Assembly (NCBI RefSeq): GCF_000168975.1
Contig: NZ_AAUW01000032.1
Location: 1-48,044, forward strand
Length of the DNA: 48,044 nucleotides
DNA from: Roseibium aggregatum IAM 12614
Lineage (GTDB): Bacteria; Pseudomonadota; Alphaproteobacteria; Rhizobiales; Stappiaceae
Direction of reading: 5' to 3'
The position numbers and the translations under genes are program-made. The notes beneath the pieces were generated by a model. It did no database searches, was not told the DNA's origin, and was given only the letters and a program-made list of their open reading frames with translations. Numbering within the stretch: the first letter of the stretch is position 1; every line of letters starts with the position of its first letter. This document shows, in pieces, positions 41,115 through 48,044 of the stretch.

Positions 41115-42188
41115 TTATCCCAGTATCCGGCTCACCAGCCGGGCGGTGTAGTCAACCATCGGGATCACCCTGGCATAATTCAGACGGGTCGGCCCGATGA
41201 CGCCGAGAACGCCGACGATGCGCTGGTTGCTGTCCCTGTAGGGCGACACCACAAGGGAGGAACCGGACAGCGAGAACAGGTTGTTCTCCGAGCCGATGAA
41301 GATGCGCACGCCGTCGCCCTTTTCGGCAAGGCCGAGAAGCTGGATCAGGTCCTTCTTGCTTTCCAGATCGTCGAACAGCAGGCGGATACGCTCCAGGTCC
41401 TCAACCGCGTCCAGATCGGTCAACAGGTTCGACCGCCCCCGGACGATCAGCGTGCCCGGATCGGTGGCGCTTTCGCCGCCCCAGACCGCAAGACCCGCGT
41501 CGATGACCTTCTGGCTCAGAAGATCGAGTTCGGCCTGGTCCGCGTCGCGCACTCTTTCCAGTTCGGACCGGATTTCCGACAGAGTCCGGCCCTTGATCTG
41601 GGCATTCAGATAGTTGCTGGCCTCCACCAGTGCCGATGACGGCAGGTCGCCCGGCAGATCGACAACGCGGTTTTCGACGGACCCGTCTTCGCTGACGAGG
41701 ATCGCCAGGGCTTTCAGCGGTTCGATGCGCACGAATTCGATGTGTTTCAGCCGCATGTCCGACTTGTGCGTCAACACCACACCTGCGCCCATCGACAGCC
41801 CGGACAGCATCTGGCTGGCTTCCGTCAGCACCTGCTCGGCGGAGTTCGCCTTTTGCGAGGCCCGAACCTGCGCATCGATTGCCCGGCGTTCGTCCTGGGT
41901 CAGGTCGCCCACTTCCAGAAGGGCATCGACGAAGAAACGCAGGCCGATTTCGGTCGGCAGTCGCCCTGCACTGGTGTGGGGCGAATGCAGGAGACCCAGA
42001 TGTTCCAGATCGGACATCACGTTGCGGACCGAGGCAGGCGACAGCGAAATGCCGAGCTTGCGCGAAACGTTCCGGGACCCGACGGGTTCGCCGGTCTCCA
42101 GATAGGTTTCCACGATCGAACGGAAGATTTCACGGGATCTCTTGTCGAGGTCGCTGAGGCTCAAGGCTTGTTCTCCGAATGTGACCAC
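41115..42188 (-). CDS. hrcA: Heat-inducible transcription repressor HrcA
   Basis: 357-aa repressor of the CIRCE regulon (groESL). The winged helix is in LDKRSREIFRSIVETYLETG and GSRNVSRKL, then SPASVRNVMSDLEHLGLL; HTSAGRLPTEIGLRFFVD follows, as in all HrcA. The GAF-like middle and C-terminal GVLGVIGPTRLNYARVIPMV are intact. It begins with GTG at 42186-42188. No CIRCE element is visible in its upstream gap, so it is not obviously autoregulated through that site here. It is divergent from rph, 169 bp apart. grpE does not follow directly. Confidence 0.96.
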   Translation of the reverse strand: MVTFGEQALSLSDLDKRSREIFRSIVETYLETGEPVGSRNVSRKLGISLSPASVRNVMSDLEHLGLLHSPHTSAGRLPTEIGLRFFVDALLEVGDLTQDERRAIDAQVRASQKANSAEQVLTEASQMLSGLSMGAGVVLTHKSDMRLKHIEFVRIEPLKALAILVSEDGSVENRVVDLPGDLPSSALVEASNYLNAQIKGRTLSEIRSELERVRDADQAELDLLSQKVIDAGLAVWGGESATDPGTLIVRGRSNLLTDLDAVEDLERIRLLFDDLESKKDLIQLLGLAEKGDGVRIFIGSENNLFSLSGSSLVVSPYRDSNQRIVGVLGVIGPTRLNYARVIPMVDYTARLVSRILG

Positions 42189-42357
42189 TCACCGGGGCCG
42201 GCCGGGATTCCATGAAAGATATAGGCGCAAATGGGGGCTTGCGTGAAGTATCACAACGCAAGGCCTTTACGGCGGAGGAAGTTGGGGTCTACAAGGCCTC
42301 AACGAATACACTGGAGAAACGGCGGTTTTTCCGGAGCGATAGTCGAAAGGGATATGC

Positions 42358-43071
42358 ATGCGTCCGTCAAAACGCGCAGCCGATGAACTCCGTGCGGTCA
42401 CGCTGGAGCGTGGGGTCTCCAAACACGCCGAGGGCTCTTGCCTCGTCAAGTTCGGCGACACGCACGTCTTGTGCACCGCCAGCCTGGAAGAGCGGGTTCC
42501 GCCGTGGTTGCGCGGCCAGAACCGTGGCTGGGTGACTGCCGAGTACGGCATGCTGCCGCGTGCCACGGGCGACCGCATGCGCCGCGAAGCCAGCGCCGGC
42601 AAGCAATCCGGCCGGACCCAGGAAATCCAGCGTCTCATCGGCCGGTCGCTGCGCGCCGTCGTCAATCTGGAAGCGCTCGGCGAGAACCAGATCACGGTGG
42701 ATTGCGACGTCATCCAGGCCGACGGCGGCACCCGCACCGCCTCCATCACCGGTGCCTGGGTTGCCCTGCGCGACTGCATCGAGTGGATGAAAGCCCGCGA
42801 CATGGTCTCCGGCGAGGTTCTGAAGGATCATATCGCCGCCATTTCCTGCGGTATCTACGAAGGCACGCCGGTGCTCGATCTCGACTACGCCGAAGACAGC
42901 ACCGCCGAAACCGACGCCAATTTCGTTCTGACCGGGGCCGGCGGCATCGTCGAAATCCAGGGAACGGCGGAGGGTGCGCCTTTCTCCGAAGAGGAATTCG
43001 GCAAGCTTATGGGCCTTGCCAAGCTGGGCATCGGCAAGCTGGTCGATCTTCAGAAAATGGCCATTCTCTAA
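42358..43071 (+). CDS. rph: Ribonuclease PH
   Basis: 237-aa phosphorolytic exoribonuclease that trims tRNA 3' ends. MRPSKRAADELRAVTLERGV, CTASLEERVPPW, the phosphate-binding GRSLRAVVNLEALGE and VDCDVIQADGGTRTASITGA are all intact, and length is normal. AAAGGG is at good distance before the ATG at 42358. First gene of the rph-rdgB-hemW unit. Confidence 0.97.
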   Translation: MRPSKRAADELRAVTLERGVSKHAEGSCLVKFGDTHVLCTASLEERVPPWLRGQNRGWVTAEYGMLPRATGDRMRREASAGKQSGRTQEIQRLIGRSLRAVVNLEALGENQITVDCDVIQADGGTRTASITGAWVALRDCIEWMKARDMVSGEVLKDHIAAISCGIYEGTPVLDLDYAEDSTAETDANFVLTGAGGIVEIQGTAEGAPFSEEEFGKLMGLAKLGIGKLVDLQKMAIL

Positions 43072-43083
43072 GGGCATCGAAGC

Positions 43084-43722
43084 ATGAGCCACCGCAAGCT
43101 GGAACCGGGTAAACTTGTTGTCGCGAGCCACAACAAGGGCAAAATCCGCGAGATCAACGAACTGCTTCAGCCTTACGGTTTCGAAGTGATCTCCGCCGGA
43201 GAGCTGGACCTGCCGGAACCGGACGAGACGGGTGTCACGTTCGAGGAAAACGCAGCCATAAAGGCCCATGCGGCGGCCAAGGCTTCGGGCCTGCCGGCGC
43301 TGGCCGACGACAGCGGGTTCTGCGTTGCGGCGCTGAACGGCGATCCGGGCATCTATTCCGCGCGCTGGGCAGGGCCGGACAAGGACTTTGCGATGGCCAT
43401 GCGCACGGTCGAGGAAAAGCTGCAGTCGCTGGGCGCAACCACTGACGACCAGCGCCGCGGCTCCTTCGTCGCCGTGCTGTGCCTGGCCTGGCCGGACGGC
43501 AGCGAGGAATATTTCCGCGGCGAAGTCGACGGACAGATCGTCTGGCCGCCGCGCGGCACGCAGGGCTTCGGCTACGATCCGATTTTCCAGCCGGACGGCC
43601 ATGAGCGGACTTTCGGCGAAATGACGTCGGAAGAAAAACACGGCTGGTCGAAGGATGGATCCGCCCTGTCACACAGGGCGCGGGCATTCCAGCTCTTTTC
43701 CGCCGGCTGCCTGGAAGGATAA
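43084..43722 (+). CDS. rdgB: dITP/XTP pyrophosphatase
   Basis: 212-aa HAM1/RdgB enzyme that removes non-canonical purine nucleotides (dITP, XTP) from the pool. VVASHNKGKIREINELL, ENAAIKAHAAAKASGLPALA then DDSGFCVAAL, and GTQGFGYDPIFQPDGH with SHRARAF at the end are the family signature. It begins 12 bp after rph and ends 6 bp before hemW. Confidence 0.96.
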   Translation: MSHRKLEPGKLVVASHNKGKIREINELLQPYGFEVISAGELDLPEPDETGVTFEENAAIKAHAAAKASGLPALADDSGFCVAALNGDPGIYSARWAGPDKDFAMAMRTVEEKLQSLGATTDDQRRGSFVAVLCLAWPDGSEEYFRGEVDGQIVWPPRGTQGFGYDPIFQPDGHERTFGEMTSEEKHGWSKDGSALSHRARAFQLFSAGCLEG

Positions 43723-43728
43723 AAAGAC

Positions 43729-44892
43729 GTGACTGGTGTGGGGGCAGCTGAAGGCGGCTTCGGTATTTATATTCATTGGCCGTTCTGCGCGGCCAAATGC
43801 CCTTATTGCGACTTCAATTCCCACGTCCGTCATCAGCCGGTCGACCAGGCCCGCTTTGCGGCCGCTTTCGAGCGCGAACTGTCTCATTTTGCCGATCTGA
43901 CGAAGAACAAAAAGGTTCAGTCCGTGTTTCTGGGCGGCGGCACGCCTTCGCTCATGGAACCGGCGACGGTCGACCGCATCCTGAAAGCGGTTTCCGATCG
44001 CTGGTCGATGGATGAAAATGTCGAGATTTCGCTGGAGGCCAATCCCTCGTCTGTCGAGGCCGAACGCTTTCGCGGCTACCGCTCCGCGGGTGTCAACCGG
44101 GTGTCGCTGGGTGTGCAGTCGCTCATCGATACGGATCTGAGGCTGCTTGGCCGCCTGCATGATGCACGCACGGCCCGCACCGCCATCGAAACCGCGCGTG
44201 CCACCTTCCCGCGCCTGTCTTTCGACCTCATCTATGCCCGCCCGGGCCAGACGCTGGCCGGCTGGGAGCAGGAACTGAACGAGGCCATCGCGCTTGCAGC
44301 CGATCATCTGTCGCTGTATCAGCTCACGATCGAGGAAGGCACGCCCTTCCATACGCTGTTTCATGCGGGCAAGCTGAAGGTACCGGATCCGGATTTGGGC
44401 GCTGAATTCTATGAACTCACGCAGAATGTGACCGCCGCTGCCGGCCTGCCGGCCTATGAAGTCTCCAACCATGCCCGCCCAGGCGCCGAATGCCGGCACA
44501 ATCTGGTCTATTGGCGCTATGGCGACTATGTGGGCGTCGGCCCCGGTGCTCACGGCCGTATCACGGTTGGTGCCAGCCGTCTGGCGACTTCAACCGAGCG
44601 CCATCCGGAAACCTGGCTGGAAAACGTCGAGAGCCATGGCCAGGCATTGGTCGAAAACGCCGGTCTTTCCGAGGAGGAGCAGGGCGATGAGTTTCTCCTC
44701 ATGGGCCTGCGCCTGACCGAGGGCATCGACCTGAAACGCTATGAGCGCTACGCAAGCCGCTCTGTCGATCCTGCCCGTCTGGCCGCGTTAATCGAGCATG
44801 GAATGGTCGAAGAAATAGGGGAAAACCGGATTCGGGCCACTCGTGAAGGTTTTTTCGTTCTCGATGCGGTGGTTGCAGATCTGGCTGCCTGA
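43729..44892 (+). CDS. hemW: Heme chaperone HemW (radical SAM)
   Basis: 387-aa radical SAM protein. The cluster motif is CAAKCPYCDFN (C-x3-C-x2-C plus the extra Cys region), with VFLGGGTPSLM, SLEANPSSVEAERF, NRVSLGVQSLID and YEVSNHARPGAECRHNLVYW. It lacks the Cys pattern and residues of true coproporphyrinogen dehydrogenase HemN, and the rph-rdgB-hemW setting is typical; HemW inserts heme into respiratory proteins. The start is GTG at 43729, with GGAAGGA upstream. The older name is HemN-like; I am confident of the subfamily. Confidence 0.94.
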   Translation: MTGVGAAEGGFGIYIHWPFCAAKCPYCDFNSHVRHQPVDQARFAAAFERELSHFADLTKNKKVQSVFLGGGTPSLMEPATVDRILKAVSDRWSMDENVEISLEANPSSVEAERFRGYRSAGVNRVSLGVQSLIDTDLRLLGRLHDARTARTAIETARATFPRLSFDLIYARPGQTLAGWEQELNEAIALAADHLSLYQLTIEEGTPFHTLFHAGKLKVPDPDLGAEFYELTQNVTAAAGLPAYEVSNHARPGAECRHNLVYWRYGDYVGVGPGAHGRITVGASRLATSTERHPETWLENVESHGQALVENAGLSEEEQGDEFLLMGLRLTEGIDLKRYERYASRSVDPARLAALIEHGMVEEIGENRIRATREGFFVLDAVVADLAA

Positions 44893-44954
44893 GCAGCTTT
44901 GGAACGTGGTTTGTATAAAGCTACCAAATTGATTTAAATGTTCTATTGTGTCTT

Positions 44955-45081
44955 TTGCATTGCACAGTGATTTGGTGCGAAAATGTCTTTTGCCGCGATC
45001 CTCAGCACTTAGGCGCGTATTCAAATACCAATTAGAAGTATTGCGGGCTGCAACAGGCATAGCTATCCTGCTGCAATGCAA
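44955..45081. promoter_or_regulatory. Two inverted TGCAATGCAA sites before PHA depolymerase
   Basis: TTGCATTGCA at 44955-44964 is the reverse complement of TGCAATGCAA at 45072-45081, 108 bp apart in the 279-bp gap before the depolymerase start. Both have the TGC-N3-GCA form. PhaR/AniA repressors of PHA genes in Alphaproteobacteria bind TGC-rich palindromes, so this is a plausible operator pair, by position and pattern only. A looser TTGC-N5-GCAA is at about 45041-45053. Confidence 0.5.
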
Positions 45082-45171
45082 TACAGTGCGTAAGAACACA
45101 CGGGCCGAAAAATGTTCATGAACAATGCTAATAGGGCCGGCACCAGTTGGTTCAGCAAAGGAGAGACGTCT

Positions 45172-46800
45172 TTGCCGTTTTACCACCTTTACGAACTGAA
45201 CCACGCCGCGATGGCGCCTTTCAGAGCTTTGGCCGACATGACCCGGCTCTACTTCCAGAACCCGCTCAATCCGCTGACTCACACCAGTTACGGCCGGTCT
45301 ATTGCCGCCGGTTGCGAAGTGCTTGAACGCACCACGCGCCGCTATGGCAAACCGGAATTCGGGCTGAAGGAAACCACCGTCAGCGGTGTGCGCGTTCCTG
45401 TACGTGAAGTCAGCGTCTGGAGCCGTCCGTTCTGCGACCTGATCCACTTCGAGCGCGGCGTGACCACGCACCGTAACGATCCCAAGATCCTGATCGTCGC
45501 GCCGATGTCCGGCCACTATGCCACACTGTTGCGCGGCACCGTGGAAGCGCTGATGCCGAATGCGGATGTCTATATCACCGACTGGATCGACGCCCGCATG
45601 GTGCCGATACAGGAAGGCAAGTTCGATCTGGACGATTACATCGATTACATCATCTCGATGCTGCACTTCCTGGGTCCGGACACGCATATTCTCGGCGTCT
45701 GTCAGCCTTCCGTGCCGGTGCTGGCGGCCGTGGCGGTCATGGAAGACCGTGAAGACCCCTATGTTCCCTCCACGATGACGCTGATGGGCGGGCCCATCGA
45801 CACACGCGTTGCTCCGACCGCCGTCAACGATCTGGCGGTTTCCAAGGGCATCGACTGGTTCAAGAACAACGTCATCATGAAGGTGCCCTTCCCGCATCCG
45901 GGCTTCATGCGGGATGTTTATCCCGGCTTTCTGCAGCTTTCCGGCTTCATGAGCATGAACCTCGACCGGCACGTGACCGCGCACCGGGACTTCTTCCAGC
46001 ATCTGGTGGAAGGTGATGGCGACAATGCGGAAAAACACCGCGACTTCTATGACGAATATCTTGCCGTCATGGACCTGACCGCCGAATTCTATCTGCAGAC
46101 CGTCGAGACGGTCTTCATCGAGCATGCGCTGCCGAACGGCACCATGAAGCACAACGGCCGTCTGGTCGATTGCGGCAAGATCACACGCACCGCCCTCCTG
46201 ACTGTCGAAGGCGAGAAGGACGACATCACCGGCCGCGGTCAGACCAGGGCGGCCCATGCGCTCTGCACCAGTCTGGACGACGACATGAAAGCGCATTACG
46301 AGCAGCCGAACGTCGGTCACTACGGTGTCTTCAACGGATCGCGCTGGCGGTCGGAAATCGCGCCACGGGTGATGGACTTCATCCGCTCCAACCGCACGGA
46401 CCTGCGCAAACCCGCCGCAAAGGCACCGGTTGCCAAACCTGCGGCCCCCGCACCGGCGTCTGCGGTCACGCCGGCCGCAGAAGCGACAGCCGAACCGGCC
46501 GTAAAGGCCGCTCCCGCACCTGCCAAAGCCAACCCGGCCGCAAAAAGCACCGGCAATTCTCTGGAGAGCATCCTCCTGACCCAGCCGGACGGTGCGGCAG
46601 ACGATCTGAAGTCGATCAGCGGTGTTGGCCCCAAACTGGAATCCGCGCTCAACGAAGCGGGGATCTTCCACTTCTGGCAGATCGCCGGTCTGACGGAAGA
46701 ACAGATCGAAGCCCTGGACACCAAGCTCGATTTCCGTGGCCGTATTGCCCGGGACAACTGGATCGAGCAGGCTCGCCAGCTTTCCGAAACGGTGAGCTGA
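45172..46800 (+). CDS. phaZ: Intracellular PHA depolymerase with C-terminal HhH-like domain
   Basis: 542-aa protein from a TTG start at 45172, chosen because AAAGGAGAG lies 6 bases upstream and LPFYHLYELNHAAMAPFRAL is the family start; an ATG at 45112 would add 20 unconserved residues. Residues 1 to about 410 are PhaZ: catalytic Cys177 in GVCQPSVPVLAA, Asp near 350 in EGEKDDITG, His383 in GHYGVF, as in Ralstonia PhaZ1. It breaks down stored polyhydroxybutyrate. A 45-residue Ala/Pro/Lys linker leads to about residues 463-540, DDLKSISGVGPKLESALNEA and FHFWQIAGLTEEQIEAL, a helix-hairpin-helix-like domain of the COG3743 type, not part of normal PhaZ. Phasin and synthase genes are not near. Confidence 0.9.
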   Translation: MPFYHLYELNHAAMAPFRALADMTRLYFQNPLNPLTHTSYGRSIAAGCEVLERTTRRYGKPEFGLKETTVSGVRVPVREVSVWSRPFCDLIHFERGVTTHRNDPKILIVAPMSGHYATLLRGTVEALMPNADVYITDWIDARMVPIQEGKFDLDDYIDYIISMLHFLGPDTHILGVCQPSVPVLAAVAVMEDREDPYVPSTMTLMGGPIDTRVAPTAVNDLAVSKGIDWFKNNVIMKVPFPHPGFMRDVYPGFLQLSGFMSMNLDRHVTAHRDFFQHLVEGDGDNAEKHRDFYDEYLAVMDLTAEFYLQTVETVFIEHALPNGTMKHNGRLVDCGKITRTALLTVEGEKDDITGRGQTRAAHALCTSLDDDMKAHYEQPNVGHYGVFNGSRWRSEIAPRVMDFIRSNRTDLRKPAAKAPVAKPAAPAPASAVTPAAEATAEPAVKAAPAPAKANPAAKSTGNSLESILLTQPDGAADDLKSISGVGPKLESALNEAGIFHFWQIAGLTEEQIEALDTKLDFRGRIARDNWIEQARQLSETVS

Positions 46801-46813
46801 ACGTCGCATCGGT

Positions 46814-46840
46814 AAAGGCACCCACCCGGGTGCCTTTCGC
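46814..46840 (+). terminator. Stem-loop after phaZ
   Basis: AAAGGCACCC-ACCC-GGGTGCCTTT, perfect 10-bp stem, 13 bp after the stop. The T-run is short, but the A/T base of the stem fits a terminator. Confidence 0.75.
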
Positions 46841-46962
46841 CGTGTGGCGATAACTTGTCCCAAAAAGTCCGGTTTCTGGTGGCAGCCCCTCCGCTGCTAT
46901 TGATTCTGGCCTTTCGGCCAAATACAAGTGCCGGTCAGACAGCGAGGCCGGAGGTTTCTGTA

Positions 46963-47655
46963 GTGCTCAATATCTTTATTGGTTTCGATCCGCGTGAAGC
47001 GATTGCCTATCATGTTTGCGCCAACAGCCTGACCCGGCTTTCAAGCGACGTGCTGGCGATAACACCGCTGTCGCTACACAACCTGAAGACCTACAACGAG
47101 ACTCATACCGATGGGTCCAATCACTTCATCTACACCCGTTTTCTGATTCCGAGCCTGATGAACTACAACGGCTGGGCGCTGTTCATGGACGGCGACATGA
47201 TCGTTCGGGACGACATTGCCAAGCTGTTCGCCATGCGCGACGAAAGCAAGGCGGTGATGTGTGTCCATCACGACTATCAGACCCGCCAGACCACCAAATA
47301 CCTCGGTTCGAAGAACGAGAACTACCCGCGCAAGAACTGGTCCAGCGTGGTGCTGTGGAACTGCGGCCACCCGGCCAACAAGGTGGTGACGCCCGACTTC
47401 GTGATGAATGCAACCGGCGCCCAGCTGCACCGGTTCACCTGGCTGGACGACGACCTCATCGGCGAACTGCCGAAGGAATGGAACTGGCTGCCGGATGAAT
47501 TCGGCCCCAACCCGGATGCAAAACTTCTGCATTTCACGCTCGGCACGCCCTGCTTCCACGAATATGCCAACGCCCCGATGGCGGCCGAATGGCACCGCGA
47601 GAAGCTTCTGGCGAATTATTCGGCGCAACATGTGATTGACGGACCGTTCGACTGA
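46963..47655 (+). CDS. Glycosyltransferase (GT8-like)
   Basis: 230-aa protein from a GTG at 46963 (VLNIFIGFDPREAIAYHVCA), with GGAGG 8 bases upstream. The frame extends to 46855, but those 36 codons overlap the gap after phaZ and are unlike the family. It has the FMDGDMIVRDDIAKLF segment, a D-x-D metal and sugar-nucleotide site, and an AIAYHVCANSLTRLSS opening typical of family 8-like enzymes related to lipopolysaccharide glycosyltransferases; HFTLGTPCFHEY near the end may give the second metal ligand. No membrane segment. Donor and acceptor are unknown; no other surface-polysaccharide gene is in the window, so it stands alone. Confidence 0.84.
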   Translation: MLNIFIGFDPREAIAYHVCANSLTRLSSDVLAITPLSLHNLKTYNETHTDGSNHFIYTRFLIPSLMNYNGWALFMDGDMIVRDDIAKLFAMRDESKAVMCVHHDYQTRQTTKYLGSKNENYPRKNWSSVVLWNCGHPANKVVTPDFVMNATGAQLHRFTWLDDDLIGELPKEWNWLPDEFGPNPDAKLLHFTLGTPCFHEYANAPMAAEWHREKLLANYSAQHVIDGPFD

Positions 47656-47690
47656 TCCGTTCCTCCTTTTACTTATGAATCAATGAATTA

Positions 47691-47726
47691 AACCCGGTCT
47701 GCATCTTCGCAGGCCGGGTTTTTTGG
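47691..47726 (+). terminator. Rho-independent terminator after glycosyltransferase
   Basis: AACCCGG, TCTGC, a 6-base loop, GCAGG, CCGGGTT then TTTTGG, 35 bp after the stop. Strong stem with T-run. Confidence 0.88.
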
Positions 47727-47819
47727 TGCCGGTCATCTGTGATCCCGGTCACAAATCCTTGAAGGCGAATGCGATCATCCCCACTTGGAATGACGTGGAT
47801 GTCTGAAATGGATAGGACG

Positions 47820-48044
47820 ATGACAACAGCTAAAAGTTGCATGATCAAACCTGCCTGGACGCCGGTAACTATCGGCCTGATGGTGCTGGGGTTCGTGGCA
47901 TTCTGGCCGCTTGGCCTTGCCATGCTTGCCTACATTCTGTGGGGCGACCGCTTTGAAGGCATGCTCCGCGATGCAAAAGATCAGTGGCGGGGCAGCCCGC
48001 TGAAGGGAGCCTTCGAGCAGATGAACACGACCACCCATGCCCGC
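47820..48044 (+). CDS. DUF2852 membrane protein (N-terminal part)
   Basis: 75 codons, open to the right edge. WTPVTIGLMVLGFVAFWPLG then LAMLAYILWGDR is the DUF2852 signature: one or two membrane helices followed by a soluble part (GMLRDAKDQWRG). The family is common in Alphaproteobacteria and has no known function. Four in-frame ATGs (47790, 47799, 47808, 47820) are candidate starts; I chose 47820, closest to the conserved domain, with GGATAGGA before it. The true length is not visible. Confidence 0.75.
   Translation, partial: MTTAKSCMIKPAWTPVTIGLMVLGFVAFWPLGLAMLAYILWGDRFEGMLRDAKDQWRGSPLKGAFEQMNTTTHAR

Noticed and set aside
42189..42357. A possible CIRCE element upstream of hrcA.
   Set aside because: I searched for TTAGCACTC-N9-GAGTGCTAA and saw nothing like it in this gap.
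44788..46863. A 691-codon minus-strand frame opposite phaZ and the end of hemW.
   Set aside because: It overlaps two clear genes and has the His/Arg/Val-rich composition of an antisense shadow.

Overview
This 48 kb window reads as ordinary chromosome of a GC-rich alphaproteobacterium. The combination fabB-fabA-irr, trpFBA-accD-folC, hisB-DUF2628-hisHAFE, RegB/RegA, hrcA divergent from rph-rdgB-hemW, and an Irr-type Fur protein with an HHH motif points to Hyphomicrobiales (Rhizobiales). A Stappiaceae-like marine member (Labrenzia/Roseibium) is my best guess, but it is inferred from gene content only. I see no rRNA, tRNA, CRISPR array, prophage or transposase.

Layout. 1-1.9 kb: unsaturated fatty acid genes fabB (cut by the window edge) and fabA, divergent from irr. 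1.9-10.3 kb: a GNAT acetyltransferase, nth, a DUF2244 membrane protein, a SET-like MFS exporter, mutS and a malic enzyme with a phosphotransacetylase-like C-terminus. 10.3-10.9 kb: a GIY-YIG nuclease gene between two near-identical 50 bp direct repeats of a dispersed palindromic element. 11-17.7 kb: trpF-trpB, then a 1.4 kb island of small genes, then trpA-accD-folC. 17.7-19.6 kb: a secreted protein of unknown function and a DUF559 (Vsr-like) nuclease followed by a second, unrelated inverted-repeat family. 19.6-23.3 kb: an Ada-like methyltransferase, an Lrp/AsnC regulator, and the arginase/ornithine cyclodeaminase pair (arginine to ornithine to proline). 23.3-26 kb: degraded repeats, a secreted protein, pyrF and an SDR. 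26-31 kb: hisB-DUF2628-hisH-DUF1330-hisA-hisF-hisE-coaA, very tightly packed. 31-33.3 kb: an alpha/beta hydrolase and a RidA protein divergent from a TetR regulator, with three palindromes between. 33.3-39.1 kb: a chemoreceptor, a multidomain secreted protein, and the redox two-component pair RegB/RegA. 39.3-44.9 kb: secB, a MoeB/ThiF-like protein, hrcA, rph, rdgB and hemW. 45-48 kb: an intracellular PHA depolymerase with an extra C-terminal helix-hairpin-helix-like domain, a glycosyltransferase and the start of a DUF2852 gene.

Most of the window is core metabolism and maintenance. The unusual material is: (a) two small nuclease genes, each next to its own family of palindromic repeats, which look like nuclease-repeat modules comparable in logic to RAYT/REP systems; (b) a secreted protein with a segment resembling the von Hippel-Lindau beta domain plus a lysozyme-inhibitor-like C-terminus, just downstream of regBA; (c) a PHA depolymerase fused to a putative nucleic-acid-binding HhH domain; (d) a shared 10-mer, TGCAATGCAA, upstream of the depolymerase and of a small DUF1127 gene; (e) a TrpA whose catalytic-loop aspartate is glutamate; (f) a trpF that appears leaderless. 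Start codons were moved inward from the longest ORF wherever family length and a ribosome binding site agreed; coordinates of repeats and sites were counted by hand and may be off by a few bases.
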